In this document: positions 1 to 5,545 of the stretch, one piece after another
How the letters are laid out: every line of letters begins with the position of its first letter
Position numbering within the stretch: position 1 is the stretch's first letter
NCBI GenBank assembly: GCA_017853735.1
Contig: JAFMJA010000150.1
Coordinates: 1 to 6,840, forward strand
From: Burkholderiaceae bacterium
GTDB taxonomy: Bacteria > Pseudomonadota > Gammaproteobacteria > Burkholderiales > Burkholderiaceae_C
Reading direction: 5' to 3'
DNA length: 6,840 nt
Program-made: the position numbers and the translations under genes
Notes under the pieces: generated by a model
Told to the model about the DNA's origin: nothing
Database searches by the model: none
Seen by the model: only the letters and a program-made list of their open reading frames with translations

Positions 1-31
1 TGGCAAGGGGTAATGCAACAGTTTTTTTCAT
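1..31 (-). CDS. Start of a possible exported protein (cut by window edge)
   Basis: An ATG at 31-29 on the minus strand opens a frame that reads MKKTVALPLA and then leaves the window. Two lysines followed by a hydrophobic run are what the start of a Sec signal peptide or lipoprotein signal looks like. The start lies 28 bases after the stop codon of the exported-protein gene at 60-410 on the same strand, so the two could be co-transcribed. An AGAGA stretch about 4 bases upstream (36-40) and a GGA further up are possible but weak ribosome binding sites. Only ten codons are visible, so no family can be named and the gene itself is an inference. Confidence 0.5.
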   Translation of the reverse strand, partial: MKKTVALPLA

Positions 32-59
32 GAATCTCTGTTTCCAGGGTGAGATGGTT

Positions 60-410
60 TTACTGCGCAGCCTGTGCTGGCACAGGTACCCAGGGCGCGG
101 CGCATTCCTTGACGTAAGGGTAGTAGGCCTGGGCCGGCTCGCAGTAATACCAGCTGCCAGGTGGCGCCGCCATCTGCGGGGCCGCCTGGGCTTGCTCAAT
201 GTAGACCAGGGGCTGTTGGGGAACGATCACAGGGACATACACAGCCGGCCGCAGCACTGGGTAATAACGCAAAGACGGATGGAACATGGGCGTGTAGACA
301 GGACGGATGGATACACCCACGCGAATAGGGGAACGACCGGCGTGCGACATGGCGCTGTCTGCCAGCATGGCCAGACCTACAACAAGCGTCACAAGTTTGA
401 GGTTTTTCAT
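60..410 (-). CDS. Small exported protein of unknown function with WYYC/YYPYV/C motif
   Basis: This 116-residue protein is not one I can assign to a named family. I chose the ATG at 410 because it is followed by a typical Sec signal peptide: basic start MKNLK, hydrophobic core at about 6-17, and probable cleavage after S-H-A at residue 24. It is also preceded by AAGAGAA (422-416) at five bases. The frame stays open upstream to 623, but that extension has no signal character. The mature part is rich in proline, tyrosine and valine (about 30-70), followed by an alanine/glutamine linker. It ends in a compact motif: WYYC at 87-90, YYPYV at 96-100, Cys103 and Trp107. I recall similar YYC...YYPYV...C...W endings in uncharacterised exported proteobacterial proteins. 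The two cysteines could form a disulphide in the periplasm. It runs divergently from greB and just upstream of another possible exported protein. Confidence 0.85.
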   Translation of the reverse strand: MKNLKLVTLVVGLAMLADSAMSHAGRSPIRVGVSIRPVYTPMFHPSLRYYPVLRPAVYVPVIVPQQPLVYIEQAQAAPQMAAPPGSWYYCEPAQAYYPYVKECAAPWVPVPAQAAQ

Positions 411-645
411 GAAAGTTCTCTTCAAACGCAGCAGCCGTGATGAAGGTTGACAGGCCAGAGTGGGTCTATTCCGCGCCACGATTGTCTCGCATTGTTTCGT
501 GGGAGTCTTTCTTATACTGCAAACTCTGCGTTGTTCTGGGCTACCGACCCGCTGAGCTGGTTGGATAAGGCCCCAGACCCTCCAGAGCGAGAAATCCGCT
601 GCCATCGCTGGCGCAACAAACACTGACTTGATTCAAGGACCTGCT
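411..645. promoter_or_regulatory. Divergent intergenic region between exported protein and greB
   Basis: This 235-bp gap must hold the promoters for two genes transcribed apart. On the plus strand TATACT (513-518) is a good -10 match, but its best -35 partner, TTGTTT (492-497), is only 15 bases away, which is short. The reverse strand reads AGTATAAG over the same bases, so a leftward -10 is also conceivable, without a clear -35. I see no strong hairpin, tRNA or conserved small-RNA pattern. The location is sure; the individual hexamers are weak candidates. Confidence 0.3.
635..639 (+). promoter_or_regulatory. Ribosome binding site that fixes the greB GTG start
   Basis: AAGGA sits six bases before the GTG at 646. 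That is ideal Shine-Dalgarno spacing, and it excludes the in-frame TTG at 628, which lies upstream of this site. Confidence 0.8.
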
Positions 646-1209
646 GTGAACAAGGCGTTCACCCGCGAAAACGACAGCGCTGAGGACGATGATCCGCAGC
701 TGCCGCCCCTGCCTGCCGGCGGCAAGAACTACATCACGCCGGCCGGTTACGCCAGGCTGCGCGCCGAGCTGATGGGCCTAATTGATCAGGAGCGCCCCCA
801 AGTGGTGGAAGTGGTGCATTGGGCGGCGAGCAATGGTGACCGCTCGGAAAACGGCGATTATCTCTACGGCAAGAAGCGTTTGCGCGAGATCGATCGACGT
901 ATTCGCTTTCTGACCAAGCGGCTGGAGATCGCCGAAATTGCCGATCCCAGCCTGCACCATGGCAGCGAGCAGATCTTTTTTGGCGCCACAGTGACCTACT
1001 GCGACAGCCAGGGTCTGGAACGTACCGTGACCATTATGGGGATTGATGAGGCAGACAGTCTGAAAGGACAAGTGAGCTGGATTTCGCCGATTGCCCGAAC
1101 CCTGCTCAAAGCGCGCGTTGGCGACGAACTTCGACTAAACACCCCTGCCGGTGCAGAAGAGATCGAGGTCTTGCAGGTGACTTACCCGGCGCCAGGCGCC
1201 AGCAGCTGA
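646..1209 (+). CDS. greB: Transcription elongation factor GreB
   Basis: GreB enters the secondary channel of backtracked RNA polymerase and stimulates cleavage of the displaced RNA 3' end, so that elongation resumes. The 187-residue protein begins with GTG (VNKAFTREND), chosen for the AAGGA site just upstream. An acidic, proline-rich N-terminal tail (about 8-25) precedes the usual GKNYITPAGYARL start of the coiled coil (about 29-102). The coil tip carries Asp65 and Glu68 in GDRSENGDYLYGKKRLREID, the acidic pair needed for RNA cleavage, so it looks active. The FKBP-like C-terminal domain follows from about 108 (FFGATVTY) to 180. GDYLYGKKRLREIDRR marks GreB rather than GreA. The tail makes it somewhat longer than E. 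coli GreB. It stands alone on the plus strand and converges with spoT, with 17 bases between the two stop codons and no clear terminator. Confidence 0.96.
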   Translation: MNKAFTRENDSAEDDDPQLPPLPAGGKNYITPAGYARLRAELMGLIDQERPQVVEVVHWAASNGDRSENGDYLYGKKRLREIDRRIRFLTKRLEIAEIADPSLHHGSEQIFFGATVTYCDSQGLERTVTIMGIDEADSLKGQVSWISPIARTLLKARVGDELRLNTPAGAEEIEVLQVTYPAPGASS

Positions 1210-1226
1210 GCGCCAGGCCCAGGGCT

Positions 1227-3509
1227 TCAGGCGTGACCACTGACGCGCTCGGCGCGCACCACCGAGCTGGTGCGCCGCAGGTCGCGCAGGGCGGTGTCCA
1301 TATGCTGGCGGTCACGCACTGCCACCAGGAATTTCAGCTCGGTGGTGGCCTGGGCCGCCTCCTGCCCCATATCGATGTGAACAATGTCCACTTCGGCATG
1401 GGCCAGGGCTGCGGCCACCCGTGCCAGCACGCCTTTGCCGTTGGCCACCGTGACACTGATCGCGGTCTCGAAGGCGCGCACTGGTTCATCGGACCATTCC
1501 ACCGGAAGAAAGCGTTCCGCGTCCTTGTTGAACAGCCGCTTGGCGATGCCGCATTCACGGCTGTGGACCAGCAGCCCTTCACCACGACCCAGATAGCCCA
1601 GAATATCGTCCCCTGGCACTGGCCTGCAGCAATGCGCCAATTGAACCGAGGCGTTTTCGCTCCCATCAATTACCACCCCCGCATGGGCGGAGCCCTCCTG
1701 CGGGGTAAAGCGCTCGCGGGTCATCAGCAAGGCATCGCGCCGCGCACCCCCTTCGGCCATCAGGGAAACCATCAGCTTGGCGACGATGGTGGCAATGCGT
1801 TTTCCCAGGCCCAGGTCCATCAACAATTCTTCCCGGGTGCGGTTGCCGGTGATGCGCAAGAGCTTGTCCCAAATCTGTTGCGGATCGCCTTCCACCGGGG
1901 GCAGTGCCTCGATGCCCTCGGCTCGCACCGCTTGGGTCAGGAGCTTTTCGCCCAGCAGTTGCGACTGGGTGGTCTCCATGGTTTTGAGGTGATGACGGAT
2001 CTTGGAGCGGGCGCGCCCAGTTCGCACAAAGGTCAACCAGGCCGGGTTGGGACTGGCCTGTTCCGCGGTAATCACCCCCACCACATCGCCATTGTGAAGT
2101 TCGGTGCGTAGTGGTACCGGATCGCCATTGACCGTAGCTGACACTGCGTGGTCACCCACATCACTGTGGATGGCATAGGCAAAATCAACCACCGTGGCGC
2201 CGCGCGGCAAGGCCATGATGCGGCTCTTGGGTGTAAAGACGTAGACGGCGTCGGGAAACAGGTCGACTTTGACATGGTCCCAGAATTCAGCCGCATCGCG
2301 GGTTTCGTTCTGGATATCGAGCAGCGACTGCAGCCATTGCGTGCCCAGGCGCTCGGCATTGTCGCCACCGGGATCCTTGACCTTGTACATCCAGTGGGCA
2401 GCCACACCGGATTCGGCCACCACATGCATGGCCTCGGTGCGGATCTGGAACTCCACATGGATCCCGGACGGCCCCACCACGGTGGTGTGCAGCGACTGGT
2501 AGCCATTGAGCTTGGGAATGGCGATATGGTCCTTGAACTTGCCCGGTACCGGCTTGTAGAGCTGGTGCAAGATGCCCAGAGCGGTGTAGCACTCGACCAC
2601 GCCAGGCATCTGAACCCGAAAGCCATAGATATCGTTGATCTGCGCAAAGCTCAGGTGCTTCTCGTCCATCTTGCGGTAGATCGAATACAGCGTCTTTTCC
2701 CGACCACTGATCGGCACCGACAGGCCGGCATCGTAAAAAGCCTTGCGCACTTCACGCTGCACCTTCCACACCAGGTCACGGCGGCGTCCGCTGGCGCGCG
2801 AGACCGCCTTGGCCAAGATCTGATGCCGCCAGGGCCACAAGTGACGAAAGGCCGTGTCCTGCAACTCGCGGTAGGCCTGGTGCAATCCGAGTCGATATGC
2901 AATGGGCGCGTAGATTTCCAGGGTCTCCGCAGCAATGCGCGACCTGCGTTCGTGTGACAACTCGCTCAGGGTGCGCATGTTGTGAATCCGGTCGGCCAGC
3001 TTGACCAGAATCACCCGCACATCACGGGCCATGGCCAGCAGCATCTTGCGAAACGATTCGGCCTGGCCCTCCTCTCGGGTATTGAAGTGCAGCTTGTCCA
3101 GCTTGGTCAGGCCATCGACCAGTTCCGCCACCGGGGCGCCAAAGCGCTGGATCAGGTCGGCCTTGTCGATGCCGCAATCTTCCATGATGTCGTGCAGCAG
3201 CGCGGCCATCAGGGCCTGCGCATCCAGATGCCATTCGGCACACTGCGCAGCCACCGCGATCGGATGGGTAATGTAGGGCTCGCCGCTGCTGCGCAATTGA
3301 CCCAGATGGGCCTCATCTGCCAAGCGGTAAGCCTGACGCACCTGTTCCAGATCGGAAGCGGACAGGTAGTCCAGCTTGTCGGTCAGCGCGGCAAAGCTGG
3401 CCGCAGCTGCATTGGCGGCAGCCAGCTTGGCTTCTTCCCGCGCCGCCGAGGATTGCGGATTGGCAGCGGCGGGCGAAGCGTCAGAAGCAGGTTCAAACGC
3501 AATACCCAT
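1227..3509 (-). CDS. spoT: Bifunctional (p)ppGpp synthetase/hydrolase SpoT (RelA/SpoT family)
   Basis: SpoT makes (p)ppGpp from GTP/GDP and ATP and hydrolyses it again, setting the stringent response in the cytoplasm. From the ATG at 3509 it is 760 residues. After a variable alanine-rich N-terminus (1-35) comes the HD hydrolase domain, with His82, His106-Asp107, Glu110-Asp111 and Asp173 in LADRIHNMRT. The synthetase domain has GREKTLYSIYRKM (269-281), Asp293 in DIYGFRV, DHIAIPKLNGYQSLHT (327-342) and Glu353 in VEFQIRT, so both catalytic centres look intact. The TGS domain starts near 417 (LFPDAVYVFTP). The conserved HCCRP (626-630) and Cys653 mark the zinc-finger-like region, and a C-terminal ACT domain spans about 680-756. 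RelA normally has a degenerate HD site, so this is SpoT/Rsh. The frame can extend to a TTG at 3566, but that codon lies inside the rpoZ terminator. It follows gmk-rpoZ, as in E. coli, and ends facing greB. Confidence 0.96.
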   Translation of the reverse strand: MGIAFEPASDASPAAANPQSSAAREEAKLAAANAAAASFAALTDKLDYLSASDLEQVRQAYRLADEAHLGQLRSSGEPYITHPIAVAAQCAEWHLDAQALMAALLHDIMEDCGIDKADLIQRFGAPVAELVDGLTKLDKLHFNTREEGQAESFRKMLLAMARDVRVILVKLADRIHNMRTLSELSHERRSRIAAETLEIYAPIAYRLGLHQAYRELQDTAFRHLWPWRHQILAKAVSRASGRRRDLVWKVQREVRKAFYDAGLSVPISGREKTLYSIYRKMDEKHLSFAQINDIYGFRVQMPGVVECYTALGILHQLYKPVPGKFKDHIAIPKLNGYQSLHTTVVGPSGIHVEFQIRTEAMHVVAESGVAAHWMYKVKDPGGDNAERLGTQWLQSLLDIQNETRDAAEFWDHVKVDLFPDAVYVFTPKSRIMALPRGATVVDFAYAIHSDVGDHAVSATVNGDPVPLRTELHNGDVVGVITAEQASPNPAWLTFVRTGRARSKIRHHLKTMETTQSQLLGEKLLTQAVRAEGIEALPPVEGDPQQIWDKLLRITGNRTREELLMDLGLGKRIATIVAKLMVSLMAEGGARRDALLMTRERFTPQEGSAHAGVVIDGSENASVQLAHCCRPVPGDDILGYLGRGEGLLVHSRECGIAKRLFNKDAERFLPVEWSDEPVRAFETAISVTVANGKGVLARVAAALAHAEVDIVHIDMGQEAAQATTELKFLVAVRDRQHMDTALRDLRRTSSVVRAERVSGHA

Positions 3510-3515
3510 GCCTCG

Positions 3516-3521
3516 AATATA
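3516..3521 (-). promoter_or_regulatory. Candidate -10 element directly upstream of spoT
   Basis: The minus strand reads TATATT and then six bases (CGAGGC) before the spoT ATG. If it is a -10 box, transcription would start at or next to the A of the ATG, giving a leaderless or nearly leaderless message. No convincing -35 hexamer lies 16-18 bases upstream. GAGG is present but only one base from the ATG, too close for a normal Shine-Dalgarno. This is a hypothesis supported by position and the AT-rich hexamer alone. Confidence 0.25.
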
Positions 3522-3550
3522 ACGCCCCCGGACTGCAAATCGGCTGCCAA

Positions 3551-3576
3551 TAAAAAAGCACCGCAAGCGGTGCTTT
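3551..3576 (-). terminator. Rho-independent terminator after rpoZ
   Basis: Read on the minus strand this is AAAGCACCGC-TT-GCGGTGCTTT followed by more T (TTTTTTA in all at the 3' side). It is a perfect ten-base inverted repeat (3576-3567 with 3564-3555) that would fold with a small CUUG-type loop and end in a U-tract. It lies 23 bases after the rpoZ stop codon and 41 bases before the spoT ATG. It should end at least part of the yicC-gmk-rpoZ transcript. The strand is set by the T-run. Confidence 0.9.
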
Positions 3577-3599
3577 GGAGAATAGCTGCGCAGCTCTGC

Positions 3600-3803
3600 T
3601 CAGGTGGGGACTTTTTTGAGCATTTCCACACCGATTTTTCCGGCAGCGATCTCGCGCAAGGCGGTGACGCCAGGCTTGTTCTTGCTCTCGATTTTGGCGG
3701 TATGACCCTGGCTGAGCATGCGGGCACGGTAGGTGGCAGCCAGCACGAGCTGGAAGCGGTTGGGGATCTGCGCCAGGCAGTCTTCAACGGTGATACGAGC
3801 CAT
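3600..3803 (-). CDS. rpoZ: DNA-directed RNA polymerase omega subunit
   Basis: Omega binds the beta-prime subunit, helps polymerase assembly, and contributes its N-terminus to one of the two ppGpp sites known on E. coli RNA polymerase. The 67-residue protein starts MARITVEDCLAQIPNRFQLV, matching the family start, including Ala2 and Arg3, the part of omega implicated in ppGpp binding in E. coli. The core NRFQLVLAATYRARML (15-30) and ALREIAAGKI (48-57) follow the Rpb6/omega fold. At 67 residues it is shorter than the 91-residue E. coli protein, which is usual in Betaproteobacteria. GGAGAA (3814-3809), ending five bases before the ATG, sits in the 17-base gap after the gmk stop. Co-transcription with gmk is therefore likely, and a strong terminator follows. 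Confidence 0.96.
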   Translation of the reverse strand: MARITVEDCLAQIPNRFQLVLAATYRARMLSQGHTAKIESKNKPGVTALREIAAGKIGVEMLKKVPT

Positions 3804-3808
3804 GAAAA

Positions 3809-3814
3809 TTCTCC
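3809..3814 (-). promoter_or_regulatory. Ribosome binding site of rpoZ
   Basis: GGAGAA on the minus strand, with its GGAG core seven bases before the ATG at 3803, is the clearest Shine-Dalgarno in the leftward block. It lies wholly between the gmk stop and the rpoZ start. Confidence 0.75.
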
Positions 3815-3820
3815 GGCGAT

Positions 3821-4447
3821 CTAGGTGAGGTTGAGAGCTTTGAAGATATTTGGCCGGGCACGACGCTGACTGGGCAGCTTCAGACGCTGGGACTGGACCA
3901 CAGTGTGCAGGTCGGCCAGGGCGCGCTCGAACAGTTCGTTGATTATAACGTAGTCAAAGCGCTCGACCTGAGCCATCTCGGTGGCGGCGTTCTTCAGGCG
4001 CAACTCAATCACCTCGGGTGAGTCTTCACCTCGTCTGACCAGCCTTTGGCGCAGCTCCTCCCAGCTCGGTGGCAGGATGAAGATGGTGACCGCCTCTACA
4101 AAGCGCTTTTTGATTTGCAATGCGCCCTGAAAATCTATCTCCAGAATGATGTCTTGTCCCTGGGCAATCTTGTCTTCCACTGCCTGGCGCGAAGTGCCAT
4201 AGCGGTGGTTGTGCACATGGGCCCATTCCACAAAAGCATCGGCCTGCACCATGGCTTCAAAGGCCTCGGGGGAGACAAAGTAGTAGTCGCGCCCACTTTG
4301 CTCCTGACCGCGCGGCGCGCGGGTGGTGTGAGAGACCGACAATTGAAGTGCAGGGTCAGCGGCCATCAGAGCCTTGACCAGGCTGGACTTGCCCGCGCCA
4401 CTGGGTGCCGTGATGACGAACAGATTGCCAGGATGGTTCATGGTCAT
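3821..4447 (-). CDS. gmk: Guanylate kinase
   Basis: Guanylate kinase transfers phosphate from ATP to GMP or dGMP, making GDP for GTP synthesis and recycling. From the ATG at 4447 the protein is 208 residues, close to the usual 205-207. It has the P-loop APSGAGKSS (14-22), the GMP-binding stretch SVSHTTRAPRGQEQSGRDYYF (37-57, with Ser38, Arg43 and Arg46), Tyr83 in HRYGTS, the acidic ILEIDFQG (101-108), the arginine-rich lid RRGEDSPEVIELRL (138-151), and FDYVIIN near 164-170. The start is uncertain: an in-frame ATG at 4441 would give 206 residues, and a TTG at 4459 would give 212. None has a strong Shine-Dalgarno, so translation may depend on coupling to yicC, whose stop lies 43 bases upstream. 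It is followed after 17 bases by rpoZ. Confidence 0.96.
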   Translation of the reverse strand: MTMNHPGNLFVITAPSGAGKSSLVKALMAADPALQLSVSHTTRAPRGQEQSGRDYYFVSPEAFEAMVQADAFVEWAHVHNHRYGTSRQAVEDKIAQGQDIILEIDFQGALQIKKRFVEAVTIFILPPSWEELRQRLVRRGEDSPEVIELRLKNAATEMAQVERFDYVIINELFERALADLHTVVQSQRLKLPSQRRARPNIFKALNLT

Positions 4448-4490
4448 AACGCTGCGCAATGGATGTGGTGGAGGTGGTCGGGCTGTGCGC

Positions 4491-5399
4491 CTATTCTAGG
4501 TTTTGCACCTGCTCGCGCATCTGCTCGATCAGCACCTTCATGTCCACTGAAATCCGGGTGAGCTCCAGCGCGGCCGACTTGGAGCCCAGCGTGTTGGCTT
4601 CGCGGTGCAACTCCTGGATCAGAAAATCGAGGCGCTTACCGATTTCCCCGCCCTTACCAATCAAGCGCTCCAGTTCATCAAGGTGGGAGGCCAGACGGGT
4701 GATCTCTTCGGCCACATCGATGCGGATGGCAAAGGCGGTGGCTTCGGCCAGGGCCTTTTCCTGGGCAGCCTGGGGCCGCACCGAACCATCGGTCAGGGCC
4801 ATGGCTTCCTGCCAGCGCTCCAGAAAACGCTGTCTTTGCTGTTCAACCAGTTGCGGCACCAAAGGCGCCGCCTGCTTGGCCAGTGCACGCAACTGGGCAA
4901 TCCGATCAAGCAGCATGGAGGCCAGGCGCGCTCCCTCGCGTGCGCGCGCCTCGATCAGTGCAGACACCGCCTGTTTAGCCAAAGGCAAGAGGACCTTGCT
5001 CCAGTCATGGCTTGCCGCCTGCTCTCCCGCAGCCAGTCGCAGTACGTCGGCCACACTGAGGCAGCGCGCCTGGGGCAGGCAAGCTATCACCCCGTCTTGC
5101 ACACTGCCAAGTCGTTGCAACAGGCGCGGCGACGGCTCGGGCACCGATCCAGCGCCCGCATCCACAAAAGCACGCAGCTCTACCTTGCCGCGGCGCAGCT
5201 GACTGTTCAAGTGCTCGCGCAAGGCAGGTTCGAATGCGCGCAATTCCTCCGGCAATCGGAATGTCAGGTCAAGAAAACGGCTATTGACTGAGCGGATCTC
5301 CAGCCCCAATTGGGCGCTGGCGGTGATTTCACCGGCATCATTGGATGCCGGACTGCCCTGCTGGGCACTGGCATAACCGGTCATGCTGTAAACGGGCAT
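4491..5399 (-). CDS. yicC: YicC-family endoribonuclease
   Basis: Members of this family (E. coli YicC, B. subtilis YloC) have been reported as metal-dependent endoribonucleases acting on structured RNA; the physiological role is less settled. The 302-residue protein from the ATG at 5399 begins MPVYSMTGYASA, with the MTG[FY]A signature. It continues with LEIRSVNSRFLDLTFRLP (33-50) and RGKVELRAF (70-78) in the N-terminal YicC-like domain. The C-terminal DUF1732 domain holds DVAEEITRLASHLDEL (228-243) and GKRLDFLIQELHREANTLGS (254-273), then ends in SVDMKVLIEQMREQVQNLE. The middle (about 140-225) is alanine/glutamine/arginine-rich and helical. The frame runs upstream to 5483, but the extra residues lack family similarity. 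The Shine-Dalgarno is weak. It is the first gene of a probable yicC-gmk-rpoZ unit, and the family often neighbours gmk. Confidence 0.94.
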   Translation of the reverse strand: MPVYSMTGYASAQQGSPASNDAGEITASAQLGLEIRSVNSRFLDLTFRLPEELRAFEPALREHLNSQLRRGKVELRAFVDAGAGSVPEPSPRLLQRLGSVQDGVIACLPQARCLSVADVLRLAAGEQAASHDWSKVLLPLAKQAVSALIEARAREGARLASMLLDRIAQLRALAKQAAPLVPQLVEQQRQRFLERWQEAMALTDGSVRPQAAQEKALAEATAFAIRIDVAEEITRLASHLDELERLIGKGGEIGKRLDFLIQELHREANTLGSKSAALELTRISVDMKVLIEQMREQVQNLE

Positions 5400-5545
5400 G
5401 GCATCTTTGGGCTGTGGGTGATGCGCCAAGAATAACCGACCTGGCCTTGACCCCTCCCCGCCAGGCCACAGACTTGATACCATTGAATAGCATCAGCACA
5501 GCTTCGCTGCGCATCCAACCCTCACCTGCTCGCCAATTCCTGACC
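5400..5545. promoter_or_regulatory. Divergent intergenic region between yicC and rph
   Basis: This 146-bp gap should contain both promoters. On the plus strand TTGACC (5447-5452) is a fair -35 hexamer, but 17 bases later there is only AGACTT; GATACC (5476-5481) is a better -10 at too long a spacing. TTGACC lies between the arms of a perfect six-base inverted repeat, CCTGGC (5440-5445) and GCCAGG (5460-5465). On the minus strand TATTCT (5434-5429) is a weak -10. rph has no visible Shine-Dalgarno just upstream of its ATG. Confidence 0.3.

Noticed and set aside
411..623. N-terminal extension of the exported protein up to 623
   Set aside because: The extra 71 codons have no domain character and would bury the clear signal peptide that begins at 410; the ribosome site supports 410.
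628..645. Upstream TTG start for greB
   Set aside because: The AAGGA ribosome site lies downstream of this codon and is correctly spaced for the GTG at 646, where the family sequence begins.
1194..1213. Possible intrinsic terminator between greB and spoT
   Set aside because: The stem is only about five base pairs with a ten-base loop and no T-tract follows on either strand.
1233..2957. Long plus-strand open frames of about 290 and 270 codons opposite spoT
   Set aside because: They lie antisense to an unmistakable spoT, have His/Gln/Gly-rich composition typical of the reverse complement of GC-rich coding DNA, and show no recognisable domain or start signal.
3510..3566. Upstream TTG start for spoT at 3566
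   Set aside because: It falls inside the terminator stem, has no ribosome site, and adds residues unlike the family N-terminus.
2982..3824. 280-codon plus-strand frame spanning the spoT start, the terminator and rpoZ
   Set aside because: It crosses two real genes and an intrinsic terminator on the other strand, and its translation resembles no family; it is open by chance in GC-rich DNA.
4459..5291. Plus-strand frames of about 230-250 codons opposite yicC
   Set aside because: Ser/Arg- or Gln/Leu-rich shadows of a real gene on the minus strand, with no family resemblance.
5345..5545. N-terminal extension of rph from 5345
   Set aside because: It overlaps the start of yicC and the intergenic region, and RNase PH homology and normal length begin exactly at 5546.
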